Origin: Cordylochernes scorpioides | Lineage: Eukaryota > Arthropoda > Arachnida > Pseudoscorpiones > Chernetidae | Assembly (NCBI GenBank): GCA_030710605.1 | Contig: CP092863.1 | Span: forward strand, 137,610,994-137,674,993 | Direction of reading: 5' to 3' | Length of the DNA: 64,000 bases | Shown: piece after piece, positions 9,580-19,939 of the stretch | Layout: the number at the start of each line of letters is the position of its first letter | How positions within the stretch are numbered: the stretch's first letter is position 1 | Position numbers and translations under genes: made by a program | Notes under the pieces: model-generated | Seen by the model: only the letters and a program-made list of their open reading frames with translations | Database searches by the model: none | What the model was told of the DNA's origin: nothing

Positions 9580-9935
9580 ATTTAAAAGGCGTATATTGGA
9601 TCAAAATATCATTTATTTTACCAATATATCAGTTGGTTGAACGCCAACCTTTTTCAAGGAATTATAACCTATTAATGTGTTCAGTTAACTGAAATAGAAA
9701 AAAGGTCAGGTGTTGATTTTAAAACTAAAAAAGATGAATTCCCTGACTGTGCGTGTTCAAATGAGCATTTCTAGATGGCAGAGCGCCATCTAGTAAAACA
9801 AAAATAAACTAAACGTTTATTTTAACTTTTCAGTGATATTTGAGCAACCCAAATATGTGTTTGTTTGTGAAAGCGTTGATATTAAAGACCAAAAAGGGGG
9901 GTGTAAGTGTGGTCAGGATATGCCTTTTGTGTTTT
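9580..9935. repeat. Family B relic followed by two family K pieces
   Basis: 9580-9665 holds a B half with ATCAGTTGGTTGAACGCCAA. 9740-9800 holds K in the minus direction (AGATGGCAGAGCGCCATCT, a small palindrome) and 9895-9935 ends in GGTCAGGATATGCCTTTT. The two K pieces face each other, so this may be one foldback copy. Confidence 0.5.
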
Positions 9936-9955
9936 TAATATATAATATTGTTTTG

Positions 9956-10260
9956 AGGGGGGTCAGTGGAAGGATGGTCTAAATCATTGGTTTTCGACCG
10001 CTACGACCCGGGTTCGATTCCCGCATTGGGCACTTTTTTCTGATTATAAAAATAAATAAAATGCTCTGATGGCCGCCGATTCTTGCAAAAGTCCACACCC
10101 ACCAGCGAGTACAAGTAACCAAACGGGGGTCTGGCACATTTGTAAGTGCAAAGTCGAACTGTTTTTCACATGTGGTGCACTTACAGTAAAAGTAGTCGCC
10201 TACTTCTACCCACCATGATTATCATGGCCTATACTACGTGTACTAGGGATAAGCAAAGAA
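9956..10260 (+). mobile_element. tRNA-derived SINE (family E), full length
   Basis: The head is tRNA-related: an A-box-like segment (CAGTGGAAGGATGGTCTAA, 9964-9982) and a perfect RNA polymerase III B box GGTTCGATTCC (10011-10021), ending in GCAC. The body contains AAGTCCACACCCACCAGCGAG, GTGCACTTACAGTAAAAG and CCACCATGATTATCATGG, and the 3' end is A-rich. It does not fold as an intact tRNA, so it is a SINE and not a tRNA gene. Transcription by polymerase III would start just upstream of the head. Confidence 0.85.
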
Positions 10261-10269
10261 AAAAAATAT

Positions 10270-10445
10270 TGTTTTGAAAATAGAGCAATCCTTAAATAAA
10301 TCTTTAATTAAAAAGGCATATATTGGATCAAAATATTTATTTTACCAATATGTTATACACCTTGATAAAGGTTGGCGTTCAGCCAACTGAATTATTGATA
10401 AAATAAATAATATTTTGATCCAATATACGCCTTTTTCAATAAAAT
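10270..10445. repeat. Family B foldback copy with altered centre
   Basis: Both ends point outward (AATAGAGCAATCC at left, AATATACGCCTTTTT at right). On + the centre reads CCTTGATAAAGGTTGGC, GTTCA, GCCAACT, GAATTATTG: the GAAA of the ribozyme-like core is GAAT here. Confidence 0.65.
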
Positions 10446-10449
10446 AAAA

Positions 10450-10860
10450 AATATATATGTTATATACGAATATTATTTTATTTAAAATTATATTTCATAG
10501 ATTCAAATATTCTGTTTATATCTACCACCAGATGTCGGGACTTTCCCTATATAAAACCGATTGTTGTTGTTTCCCGATGGCCGACTCAAACCTTTTGCAC
10601 ATTATGTAAATAAGTTTTTCATTTTTAAGATTCTTACGCCTCAAGTCAGGCATACCTTTCTCAAATTATGTTTTATATATTCCATAAGCTCAATTAAAGC
10701 TATTTCTAATATTCACTATTTTTTAATTATACTTTCAAGATTTTAACCACGACTGCATTACCATAGCATAATCCTCAAGTTAATCAAAATCATCAGAAAA
10801 TCTTATTTCCTAATAAATCTATATAAAATCCTTTCAAATCAACAGAAAATCTTTTTTCGT
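10450..10860 (+). repeat. Family L interspersed repeat
   Basis: Landmarks: TTCATAGATTCAAATA, a GATGTCGGGACTTTCCC segment, ATTGTTGTTGTTTCCCGATG, AAGTCAGGCATACC and CATAGCATAATCCTCAAG. Further copies are at 11160-11530 (-), 52800-53180 (+), 60640-60900 (+, partial) and 61060-61375 (-). No coding frame is conserved between copies. Class of element unknown. Confidence 0.65.
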
Positions 10861-10874
10861 AGTATATATATATA

Positions 10875-11160
10875 TATTAGAAAAGGCATATATTGGATTT
10901 AATAAAATATTTATTTTGCCAATATTTCGGCTGGCTGAACGCCAACCTTTATCAAGGCATTACATTTTTGTATACACAAACTCAGCGCCGCATAGTGATA
11001 AAATATCACAGTTGAAATCATTTCAAATACAAAGTAGGTGGGGGAAATTTGTGCATGAAAAAATTAATATAAAAATTACAATCAAATATGTTAAATATCT
11101 TAAAATATTAGAGGAAAAATGAATTAAATATGGATTGCTCTATTTTCAAAACAATATATA
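10875..11160 (-). repeat. Family B copy with ribozyme-like centre
   Basis: Read on -, the centre is CCTTGATAAAGGTTGGC, GTTCA, GCCAGCC, GAAATATTGGC. It is followed by a unique 150-bp insert and the far B end (GGATTGCTCTATTTTCAAAA). It sits exactly between two inverted family L copies. Confidence 0.65.
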
Positions 11161-11530
11161 TATGTTATATTATAAATAAAAATGGAGATTTCTGTTTGAT
11201 TTTTGATTAACTTGAGGATTATGCAATGGTGAGCAGTTGTGGCAATAATTAAATTAAATTAGTTATCAAAAATAGCTTTAATTGCGCTAAAGGAAAATAT
11301 AAAAACATAATTTGGTAAAAGTACTGCCTGGCTTAGGGCGAGTAGAAAAAGGAAAACAAAAGATTATTTACATAATGTACAAAAGATTTGAGCCGGCCAT
11401 CGGGAAACAACAACAATGAGTTTTTATAGGGGAAGCATAACCTCTGGCGGTCAATTTAACAGAGTATTTGAATCTATGAAATATAATTTTAAATAAAATA
11501 ATATTTTAATATAACATATATATATAATAT
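11160..11530 (-). repeat. Family L repeat, inverted copy
   Basis: Reverse complement of 10450-10860 with scattered differences. Together the two make an inverted pair of about 1.1 kb around a family B element. Confidence 0.65.
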
Positions 11531-11534
11531 TATG

Positions 11535-12395
11535 ATCGAATATAATTGTTACATATAGTTAAGTAGTAGAGATAGAAAAGATATATTTTAAGAAATGATA
11601 GGTAACATAATACAAGAACGTGTGTGTCGAGAGAAGGCGGCCTAGCAGCGGGTAAACACGGTTGCCATAGTAACCACTCTGTCAATAAAACAGGATGGTG
11701 GTGTTACGCGCCCTTGAGTTGGCGGGTGAAAAATGATTTTTAAAATGTCCACCTCCTTCAACTGGTGTGGGACAACAAAACAATTTCTTTTTCCACCTGT
11801 AGATGGCGCATATTGTTGTTATTTGTTTATTGTTTTGTATTTATTAGGATTATGTAATGAGGTATTTTTTTTCTGAAATATTGTAAGATTGTTATTGTTT
11901 TTATAAGGTTGTCCTAAAAGTTCGTGTGTTTTCTTATAACTGTTCTCAATTTTCTTTACACATACAAGATTGAGAAAATCCTTATATTTTTACAATTTTT
12001 GTTTAAAAAAAAAAAAGAGGGAAGTGTTTCCTTAGCATTCATGTATAAACATGTAATAGGTATATAGTACATATTTACTTGAAGTTACCATGATTATCAT
12101 GGGGTTTGTAGAGTATGTAAACGAGGAAGCTGTGAGACAAGATGTCATTTAGTGAGTGAAATCTAAGGCATTCCTATGGATCGAGGTCACCAGGATCTAC
12201 CAATAAATGTGTTCATGGCATTCCTCAGCTGACCTCGTTGCTGATTGGTTCATTAAGTGGGAATCCTGTTGTGGCGTTTCCCCCATTCAGCTGTCTCTTT
12301 ATATGGACATGGTTCCTCCCCTAGAGCCTCCTCCTGGTGGAGTAACCGATTACCCACCTTACAACATATTTTATACTTTTATTTGAGTATCCCAA
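11535..12395. other. Unassigned, mixed composition
   Basis: Holds a GC-richer part at 11620-11780 (GTTGCCATAGTAACC, AGATGGCGCATATTG) and another at 12100-12360 (GCATTCCTCAGCTGACCTCG). CATGATTATCATGG at 12088-12101 is the palindrome also used by SINE family E. No gene recognised. Confidence 0.35.
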
Positions 12396-12397
12396 TA

Positions 12398-12655
12398 CAG
12401 TAGAACCTCCCTTTAGCGGACACCTCTCCACAAAGAACAATTTTCATTTGCAAAATTACAATTTTTACTATTTAGTAACTCTCCGGTAATAGGAAATCTC
12501 TCCCTAAAAGACACTTTGGCTCTGTAACTAGGTGTTGTCCTTTACAGAGAGGTAGATCTACTGTAGCAACTTTCTGGTAATAGGACACCCTCCCTAAAGG
12601 ACACTTTGGCTCTGTAACTAGGTGTTGTCCTTTACAGAGAGGTAGTTCTACTGTA
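12398..12655. repeat. Pogo-like MITE ends with 90-bp tandem duplication
   Basis: Starts after TA (12396-12397) with CAGTAGAACCTCCCTTTAGC. Two right ends (GGTAGATCTACTG at 12563 and GGTAGTTCTACTG at 12653), each followed by TA, lie 90 bp apart. The 90-bp unit (12476-12565, 12566-12655) contains GGACACTTTGGCTCTGTAAC. A third partial unit follows to about 12700. The long minus frame here is repeat-derived. Confidence 0.7.
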
Positions 12656-12793
12656 GCAACTCTCTGGTAATAGGACACCTCTTCCTAAAGAGGATACTTT
12701 GAAATTTACAAACTTCTTTCTGATATTGACCGATAAAAGCGTTCTCTACTTATATAACCAGTTTAGATTTCACAGTAACTAACTCAAAATATA

Positions 12794-13292
12794 CACCCAT
12801 GAACGAAACTTAAGGAGGTTGTACCTTTTAGCATGTATATCGGAACAATAAATCTGAAAGATATTTGATACACAGTGACCTTTATTGAAAACACAGGAGA
12901 TAACCAAGTGTGAACAAAACTTAAGGAAGTTGTACCTTTTAGCATGTATATCGGGATTCAAACAATAACTCTGAAAGATATTACAGTGACCTTTATTGAA
13001 GACGCACGAGATAACCAATTGTGAACAAAACTTAAGGAAGTTGTACCTTTTAGCATGTATATTGGGATTCAAACAATAACTCTGAAAGATATTACAGTGA
13101 CCTGTAAGTTTTGTGAACAAAACTTAAGGAAGTTGTATCTTTCAGCATGTATATCGGGATCGGGACAATAACTCTGAAAGAAATTTGATACATAGCGACC
13201 TTTGCCAAGTGTGAACAGACTCTGTCTCCTTGAAAAAACAGACGACGGGCGTCATCAAAATATGAAATTTCCTTAAGTTTGGTCCAGGATTG
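12794..13292 (+). mobile_element. Family A MITE with four internal units
   Basis: Flanked by TA (12792-12793, 13293-13294). Units start at 12801, 12912, 13023 and 13114, the last shortened. The right end is diverged (CCTTAAGTTTGGTCCAGG). Encodes nothing. Confidence 0.8.
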
Positions 13293-13639
13293 TATTTTCA
13301 TTCCTTTTGGTCCCTGCTATTCTCTAAATGTAAAAAGTATTATTTTTTTCAAAAATATAGTTCGAATTTAGCAAAGAATATTTTTAATATAGCTATAAGA
13401 AAATGAAAATTTGTATTGGGTGATAAGAGAACTGTGGTAAAATTAGATTAGGCAAGGATTATGTAATGGAGCTATAGGATGTGTGTAAAAACTGAAAGAT
13501 AAAATTACTTATTCACAAGAGCTTTTGTATTTAAATCACTAATTGCAATTTTTTTTCTGTCAACTTTTAATGGCGAGTATCGGCAGCAAATGGCCGTTTT
13601 TATCTGTTGGTAAGAGTCTTGCCAAACTCCATACGTCTT

Positions 13640-14890
13640 GACATTTTGTGTTTCAAAGGTCGTGTTTCAAAACCCTGTTTTAAAACCATGTTTGGAAGCC
13701 TTTGTTTTCAAAACTAAAGTTTCAAATCTATTGTTTTCTCAAAACAAAATTTTTTTTAAAGCCGTTTTCGAAACCAATGTTTCAAAATCTACATTTTTAA
13801 AAACACAATGTTTCAAAACCATTGTTTTCAAAACACAATGTTTCAAATCCATTGTTTTTAAAACCATGTTTGGAAGCCATTGTTTTTAAAACTAAAGTTT
13901 TAAATCCATTGTTTTCAAAACACAATGTTTCAAATCCATTGTTTTTAAAACCATGTTTGGAAGCCATTGTTTTTTAAACTAAAGTTTTAAATCCATTGTT
14001 TTCAAAATTGTTTCAAATCCATTGTTTTCAAGACTAAAGTTTAAATAAAAGCCATTATTTTCAAACCCAAGTTTCAAATTCATTGTTTTCTCAAATCTAT
14101 TGTTTTCTCAAAACAAATTTTTTTTTAAAGCCGTTTTCGAAACCAATGTTTCAAAATCTACATTTTTAAAAACACAATGTTTCAAAACCATTGTTTTCAA
14201 AACACAATGTTTCAAATCCATTGTTTTTAAAACCATGTTTGGAAGCCATTGTTTTTAAAACTAAAGTTTTAAATCCATTGTTTTAAAAACTAAAGTTTCA
14301 AATCCATTGTTTTTAAAACCATGTTTGGAAGCCATTGTTTTTTAAACTAAAGTTTTAAATCCATTGTTTTCAAAATTGTTTCAAATCCATTGTTTTCAAG
14401 ACTAAAGTTTAAATAAAAGCCATTATTTTCAAACCCAAGTTTCAAATTCATTGTTTTCAAGACTAAAGTTTTAAAAAAAGTCATTGTTTTCAAACCCAAG
14501 TTTTAAATCTATTTTTTTCAAGACTAAAGTTTCAAACACATTGTTTTAAAAACAAATGTTTCAAAGCCATTGTTTTCAAAACACAATGTTTCAAGTTCAT
14601 TGTTTTCAAAACACTTGCTTCTAAGCCACTGTTTTCAAAACTAAAGTTTCAAAGACATTGTTTTCAAATCCAAGTTTTAAATCAATTGTTTCAAAACTTA
14701 AAGATTCAAATCCATTCTTTCAAAACCGAAGTTTCAATACCATTGTTTTCAAGAGCCATGGTAAAATGCTCATGCTTCAGAGCCATCGTCTTAAAATCCC
14801 ATATTTCGAAGTCATTGTTGAAGAAGCCACTGTTCTTAAATCGATTGTTTTAAAATATTCTATTTCATAACTATTATTTCCACAGTATCC
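13640..14890 (+). repeat. Minisatellite with ~30-bp units and 369-bp higher-order repeat
   Basis: Degenerate units built on CCATTGTTTTCAAAAC, ACAATGTTTCAAAT and ACTAAAGTTTCAAAT. A larger block repeats at 369 bp: CTCAAAACA lies at 13738 and again at 14107, and TTTGGAAGCCATTG near 13868 and 14238. The end decays gradually after 14700. Open frames here reflect the repeat only. Confidence 0.85.
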
Positions 14891-14894
14891 ATAT

Positions 14895-15595
14895 TTTAAA
14901 GTATTTTTTCATAACTAATTTTATAAAATACTTTATATCCAGGAGCTCATGCTCAAAACCCCATGAGATCTCCAAAAGCTATATATTTTAAAATCTTATA
15001 TATTTCTAAATTTATATCTATATAGTATTTCTTTTAATGATATATATTTAAATTTAGAAAGAATTCTGAATATAGTATTAAAATAAAAATCCTGAAAACA
15101 TTTTTCATAATCATATAACTGTTTAGAAAACACACCAAAAAAAGGTTTTTTTAATGAATATAACAAATTTTTATTTTTATATGTTCAAAACTATTTTGAA
15201 AGCGTCAAATTATTCTTAATCAAATAATATGTATATATATTTCAATGACAAAAAAAAAAAGAATGAAAATGAAAAATATCAACACAAATTTCTATAGTTC
15301 GTTATATAGATTTATATAACTAGATATTTTCAACTATATAAAAATACTTATACAAAATAAAGAATAAAATAAAGGAGAATATCGCTATTTTAACATTAAA
15401 AGTTAATAAAAAAGATATAAGTGAATTTTAAAAAGCGTCACAATATATAGTGATGTTTTTTTCATTAGGTTCGACTATCTTTTGTCATCAAATTGTCTTT
15501 TCCTTCACATCTGGTATAGCTGATTGGCGTGTATTAAATCCTGATGGGAATTTAATACCATCCAAGAAATTTAAAGAGAAAAGTTGAAAATGATA
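14895..15595. other. Unassigned, extremely AT-rich
   Basis: Low-complexity A/T sequence; nothing recognisable in either strand. Confidence 0.5.
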
Positions 15596-15599
15596 TTTA

Positions 15600-15935
15600 G
15601 TGAGATACCGAGATATATTAAGAAAAAGGCATCTCCTTATTGTGCAACTGAAAGTTGCTGATGGCTTGCGCCATCTATTGAAATAAATATCAACTATTCT
15701 CGTAGATTTTTAATTATTCCAGAATTGGCCAAATACCCATTCTTGATTAATCAAGAAAAGCTAACCACGGACGCGTTTCGGGCTGTTGGCCCTCATCAGC
15801 GTGGTGCAAGCTGTATCTCAACGACCAAAAAAACTGGTCCTTCAGGCATCCTAATGCCTGATGCCTTTTTCTTAATTTATGCACCTTATCCCAGTACAAT
15901 ATCACATTTGTACTATTTTTCCCACCGAGATATAT
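15600..15935 (-). mobile_element. Family C element with intact hammerhead core
   Basis: An arm (GCAACTGAAAGTTGCTG...GCGCCATCTATTG, 15640-15690), the ribozyme centre (15759-15812), a spacer with a small inverted repeat (GGTCCTTCAGGCATCC) and an end block (GCACCTTATCCCAGTACAAT). Related copies at 31180-31590, 38421-38466, 40060-40320, 55530-55640 and 60920-61010 mostly lack the centre. No protein coded; mobilisation would need enzymes in trans. Confidence 0.7.
15759..15812 (-). ncRNA. Type I hammerhead self-cleaving ribozyme
   Basis: Read 5' to 3' on -: outer stem I AGC, internal loop TTGC, inner stem I ACCACG (15805-15800), core CTGATGA (15799-15793), stem II GGGC(CAACA)GCCC (15792-15780), GAAA (15779-15776), stem III ACGCGT (15776-15771), C17 (15770), inner stem I CGTGGT (15769-15764), loop TA, outer stem I GCT. 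Every conserved core base is present, the cleavage triplet is GTC, and both stem I segments pair perfectly. Stem III is a palindrome with no loop, so the active form may be a dimer, as known for newt satellite and some viroid hammerheads. Confidence 0.82.
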
Positions 15936-16096
15936 ATCAACCTTCAATACCGAATCTGTTAAATTTCAGAAATGATCAATAGATGGCACTCAACTTCTAT
16001 GTGTTGGAAATAGCTCATTTTACTGCTGGAAGAATTGATATTAGTTTAACGTTACATATGATGAGTCAAGTCCTACCATAATTTCTCATAAAGAGG

Positions 16097-16121
16097 TCAG
16101 TGTGTGTGTGTGTGTGTGTGT
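16097..16121 (+). repeat. GT microsatellite
   Basis: Alternating GT tract just downstream of the family C element. Confidence 0.9.
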
Positions 16122-16289
16122 AAATGGGAAAATAAATTGCAGTGTCAAATAATGAGTACTTCACGATTACATAAAGCGCTGAAGAATTCTATTACTCTAT
16201 TTGTAAATAAAAAAAAATAACAAATAAAATAATGAAGATTAAATTATCGTAAAGATAGAGGCTGCCTAGCCGGCGGCTTTCATATTTCT

Positions 16290-16376
16290 TGAAAAAATAG
16301 ATACTTCAGCCAGTAAAAGGTTTTATTTTCTTAACGTGTCAATAAAAACCTTTTGTCTTCGTCAGGAGAAATAAAT
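16290..16376 (-). repeat. Family N relic (hammerhead-like, core lost)
   Basis: On - it reads CTCCTGACGAAGAC followed by AAAAGGTTTTTATTGACACG. The first half matches the family N ribozyme at 24911-24965 (CTGACGAAGAC), but the GAAA half is gone. Also contains a short inverted repeat AAAGGTTTT/AAAACCTTTT. Confidence 0.45.
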
Positions 16377-16483
16377 AAAAAATAAAGCATTTGGCAAGGC
16401 GTTAAAATTTGAAGATTGAATTGGGTAATAAAAATGATGAAAAAGGTCTTTTATTCCAATATTTGTAAATAATAAATATTGAC

Positions 16484-16858
16484 ACGTGGAAAATTAGATG
16501 TCCCTATAGATACGACGACAAAGCCGCTCTTCACGCCGCAAGAAAAAAGACGCAAAGGTACTGGGGACAAAGTTCCAATACTTCGATGAAATCCTTGGCA
16601 GAAGCACGTCAGATCCATGTCAGTATCTACAATAATTGCTAGCTGTGGGTCACAGCTCCCAAAGGGAAGGAGCTATTAACAAAGTATTTATTTATTAGAA
16701 GAGTATTATTTTTATGTTTATATTTTGTTATACTCTGTACACTTCTCTCATTGCTTATATTTTGTTTATCACTCATAGTTTGTTCTTGCCTTAAATAAAT
16801 TGCTGTGTCACGCCTAAGTTGTCTTCCCTAATCTTCCACGTGGCAATATATTGAATTT
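16484..16858 (+). mobile_element. Family R element with inverted ends
   Basis: Ends CACGTGGAAAATTAG and CTAATCTTCCACGTG are imperfect inverted copies. The right half (TTTGTTATACTCTGTACAC...CTTAAATAAATTGCTGTGTC) recurs at 43735-43890 (+) and 55995-56175 (-). The left half is GC-richer and unique. No transposase seen. Confidence 0.55.
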
Positions 16859-16864
16859 AGTTTT

Positions 16865-18730
16865 TATTTCTTTCCTTAGATAGAGTAAATTATTCACAAC
16901 CTTAAGTTGTGCTGATTCATGATCAAAAAGGTATTTCAAAAACATAAAACAATCTTCAGTTGCTGGTGCATAATAGAAAAGTCTTTAATAAATATATAAA
17001 TCTAGAATAATATATCAATTACAAGTTAAATAGAAAATATTAATACTCTATCGTTGAAAATGGAATAAAATTATTTCATTTAAAAATGCCAAACTTCCTA
17101 TTTAACTAGAAATTATCCGAGCAAAAAAAAAAAGAGATAATACCAATAATAAAGACAGAGTTAAGTTTATTAGTTTGAAATAACATCAGTTACAGCATTA
17201 TATAAAAAGATTTACACATCTCTTAACAATTTACAAACCTAACACTCAATCTAAAATGATGAAATAAGGGGATTATGCCAAATGGAAAATTAAGCATATT
17301 GCCTGAAGCCTTTTACCATTAGAATTTAAACGTAAGCCTTTTATGTAAATGTAGAAAACGAATGCATTATCCTTGAATAATTTACAATAGGTCCTCTAAT
17401 TGTAAGATCCACTATATTTTCACAGAAGGTTCTTCTGTAAATGTTTGATTTGATACTTTTGTTTATATAAATATATTGCCATTTCGAAAATATATAAATA
17501 AACTTTTATTATCTTCATAAAATCTCGAAATTTTTAAATATGTGTCTGATGATATTTATTCATGTGAATATTATAAATATTTAAAACAATAATTTTTATA
17601 TTTTATATATATAACCCGTTTTAAATGCGTTTATATATAATATATATAAAAAGGTATTTAAAAATGTATTATAACACATTTATATCGTAAATAAAAATAT
17701 GTATAAATAATTAATTTAAATTATTTTAATGCTTTTTGACCATCTGTTTTTTAAAAAAATATTTCGTATAATATAGATATTATTATATTTTGATTGCACA
17801 GAATATAAAAATTGAATTGATATTATAATAACTTTCTAAATTTTAATACATTTTGTTTATTTAAATACACGCATAATGAAAGATTACAAAGATAGAAACT
17901 GAAAATTTGAAGAATAAATGTAAGCAGAATATTTAATCAAATAATATATCCCCCAATATTATAAATGATTAAGATATTTTGACATTCGATAATTGTACTT
18001 TTAAAATATTAAATTATCTCAAAAAATGTAGAAATATAATATTAAATGAATCTAATATCTTTATATATATATATTGTATAAAATAAAATTTGAAAAAAAT
18101 TATATAATTGATTCATTCAAGTTATATAAAATGTAGATTCGTTTATAGGTACTGAGAATGTTTATATTTTTAAAAATGTATTATGTATATTTTCTACATC
18201 TATTAATAATTTTACATATTATAAATTGTTTGGGTATTGTATAGTATATTCTTAATAAATATTATTTTATTTTATTTACGATATATGTTATTACTTTTGA
18301 TAACCATTTATAAACCAAAAAAAAAAAAAAGATGTTAACAATAATTTAAAACGTTTTAAAATTAGAGACATTAAATAAATGTTTTTTTTTCTAAATTGAA
18401 AATACGACCGTTTAAAAATTATGGCTAAAAAATTTCAGGAAGAAGGATTTATAATATTAATTTTTATATTTATTCAAAATTTTATCTTTTCACTTTTTTG
18501 ATAATTTTAAGATTTCTCTATAATATGAAATTTATAATATGGCGTCGAAATATTAAATTTTTATAGACAATAATATTAGCATTTATGTGTATATATATAA
18601 TGAAAATAGTCTTCGTTCAAACATATCTATATAGTTAAAGTTTTTAAAATTTCAAAATAAGAAACAGATTGATAATTATGTTTGATATATATATAAGAAT
18701 CTCTATTCATGATAAAATTGTGAAAAAGTT
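16865..18730. other. Unassigned, extremely AT-rich
   Basis: About 1.9 kb of A/T-dominated sequence with many TATATA runs. No repeat of the families defined here, no RNA gene and no frame worth reporting. Confidence 0.5.
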
Positions 18731-18732
18731 TT

Positions 18733-18868
18733 AAAATTACAAATATTTTCTCACAATGATATAAAGTTGATATCATTAGTAAGCCCGTTGAAGAGCGATT
18801 ATCGCTTGAAAGCTAGCGTTTTTCAATAAAAAGAAACTCATTGTGAGAAAATATTTGTAATTTTAAAA
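18733..18868. repeat. Family M foldback with hammerhead-like loop
   Basis: Arms AAATTACAAATATTTTCTCA (18737-18756) and its complement TGAGAAAATATTTGTAATTT (18842-18861) pair over about 30 bp. The loop holds CCCGTTGAAGA, GCGATTATCGC and TGAAAGCTAGCG, the same order of elements as a hammerhead (core, stem II, GAAA) but with C3 changed to U and extra bases before GAAA. Confidence 0.5.
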
Positions 18869-18869
18869 A

Positions 18870-19525
18870 TATAGGAATATTTAAAACGCGCATTCCTGAA
18901 TTTTTTTTTTTTACAATAATTTTAGAAAATATATATATATATATATACTTAAATTATACTTACTTGTTAAATATTTAAAAATCTATATTAATTCGTTTGC
19001 TTAAATGAACGATTAAAAATATTTATCACAATTAGGTTCAAAATTTTTAAAAATATATTTTCCTTACAGACGAGAGAAGTGGTGTGTACCTCGAAAAAAA
19101 AGGGGAGCGTGTTAACAGGAAGAAAAGTATGATGAAATGTGATGGAGCAGACGCGCTTAATTCTTGACCAACCGAAGAAAAGCGCGGGTAGCCACGTGAT
19201 CTAATGGAAGTTTGATTGAATTCAGCCCTTGACATGATAAATGGCTTGTTGAGTAACCAGGAAATTCAGGGAGGGGTGCTTTTTTAATTACTTCCGAAAG
19301 TACAAAATACTCTGAGACGTACTCTTAGATATTATATTTTATATTTATAGTATTCAAATTTTATTTAAGATATCTTGTTTTGAAATACGATATTAAATAT
19401 TTCGAATTTATCTATATTTTCTTCTCACTTTATATATATCAAAAGTATCCTTTGAGAGATTTTTTTAAAGTTTTGAATGTATGGTAAAAATTATTATAGC
19501 ATGCTTATTTATTTGTTAACACAAA
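18870..19525. other. Unassigned
   Basis: AT-rich except 19070-19280, a GC-balanced island with GACGAGAGAAGTGGTGTG and AAAGCGCGGGTAGCCACGTG. A minus frame of 62 codons covers it but has no recognisable domain. Confidence 0.35.
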
Positions 19526-19529
19526 GCAA

Positions 19530-19935
19530 TAACGCGCCATCTATACATATAAAATGAAAGGATTTAAAAGCGCGAATGTTTCTTTTATACATAAAACGAA
19601 CTTCTACTGTCCTTACTGCGATGAAAAAATATATATTGCTCGAAGCAAATATTTGAATGTAATTCTACTGTCCTATAAGCTTATGTCCATAGTTTACTTG
19701 AAAACCATTTCTAAGATTCCATCCTTCAGTGTAGCATATAAAAGCAGAATGATCCAATATAGTATTAGAGCTCTGAGAAGCGGTCTGATGGATTAAATTG
19801 GCGAAACTGCTGGGAGGGTTCACCACTGATGAGCCAAGCCCTCCCAATATATTTTTTCATCGCAGTAAGGACAGTAGAAGTTCGTTTTATGTATAAAAGA
19901 AACATTCGCGCTTTTAAATCCTTTCATTTTATTTA
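19530..19935. repeat. Family D foldback, best-preserved copy
   Basis: Arms of about 90 bp: 19552-19640 is mirrored at 19843-19932, from AAATGAAAGGATTTAAAAGC to TGCGATGAAAAAATATA. The centre contains TTGGCGAAACTGCTGGGAGG and CACCACTGATGAGCCAAGCC. The left edge has GCGCCATCTATA, the terminal motif of the family. Open frames across it on both strands are consequences of the palindrome. Confidence 0.8.
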
Positions 19936-19939
19936 TTTG

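Noticed and set aside
10011..10021. Possible tRNA genes at the B boxes of 9956-10260, 39105-39410 and 42048-42345
   Set aside because: The heads do not fold as complete tRNAs and are fused to the same body and tail in all copies, so these are SINEs.
15535..15560. CTGATGGGAATTTAATACC as a ribozyme core
   Set aside because: G8 and A9 context is wrong and there is no GAAA; only a chance similarity.
19665..19847. 60-codon minus frames in family D (also 24475-24657) with SSVVNPP and NLIHQTA
   Set aside because: They start and end within the foldback, are broken in other D copies, and mirror the palindrome. No sign of selection visible.
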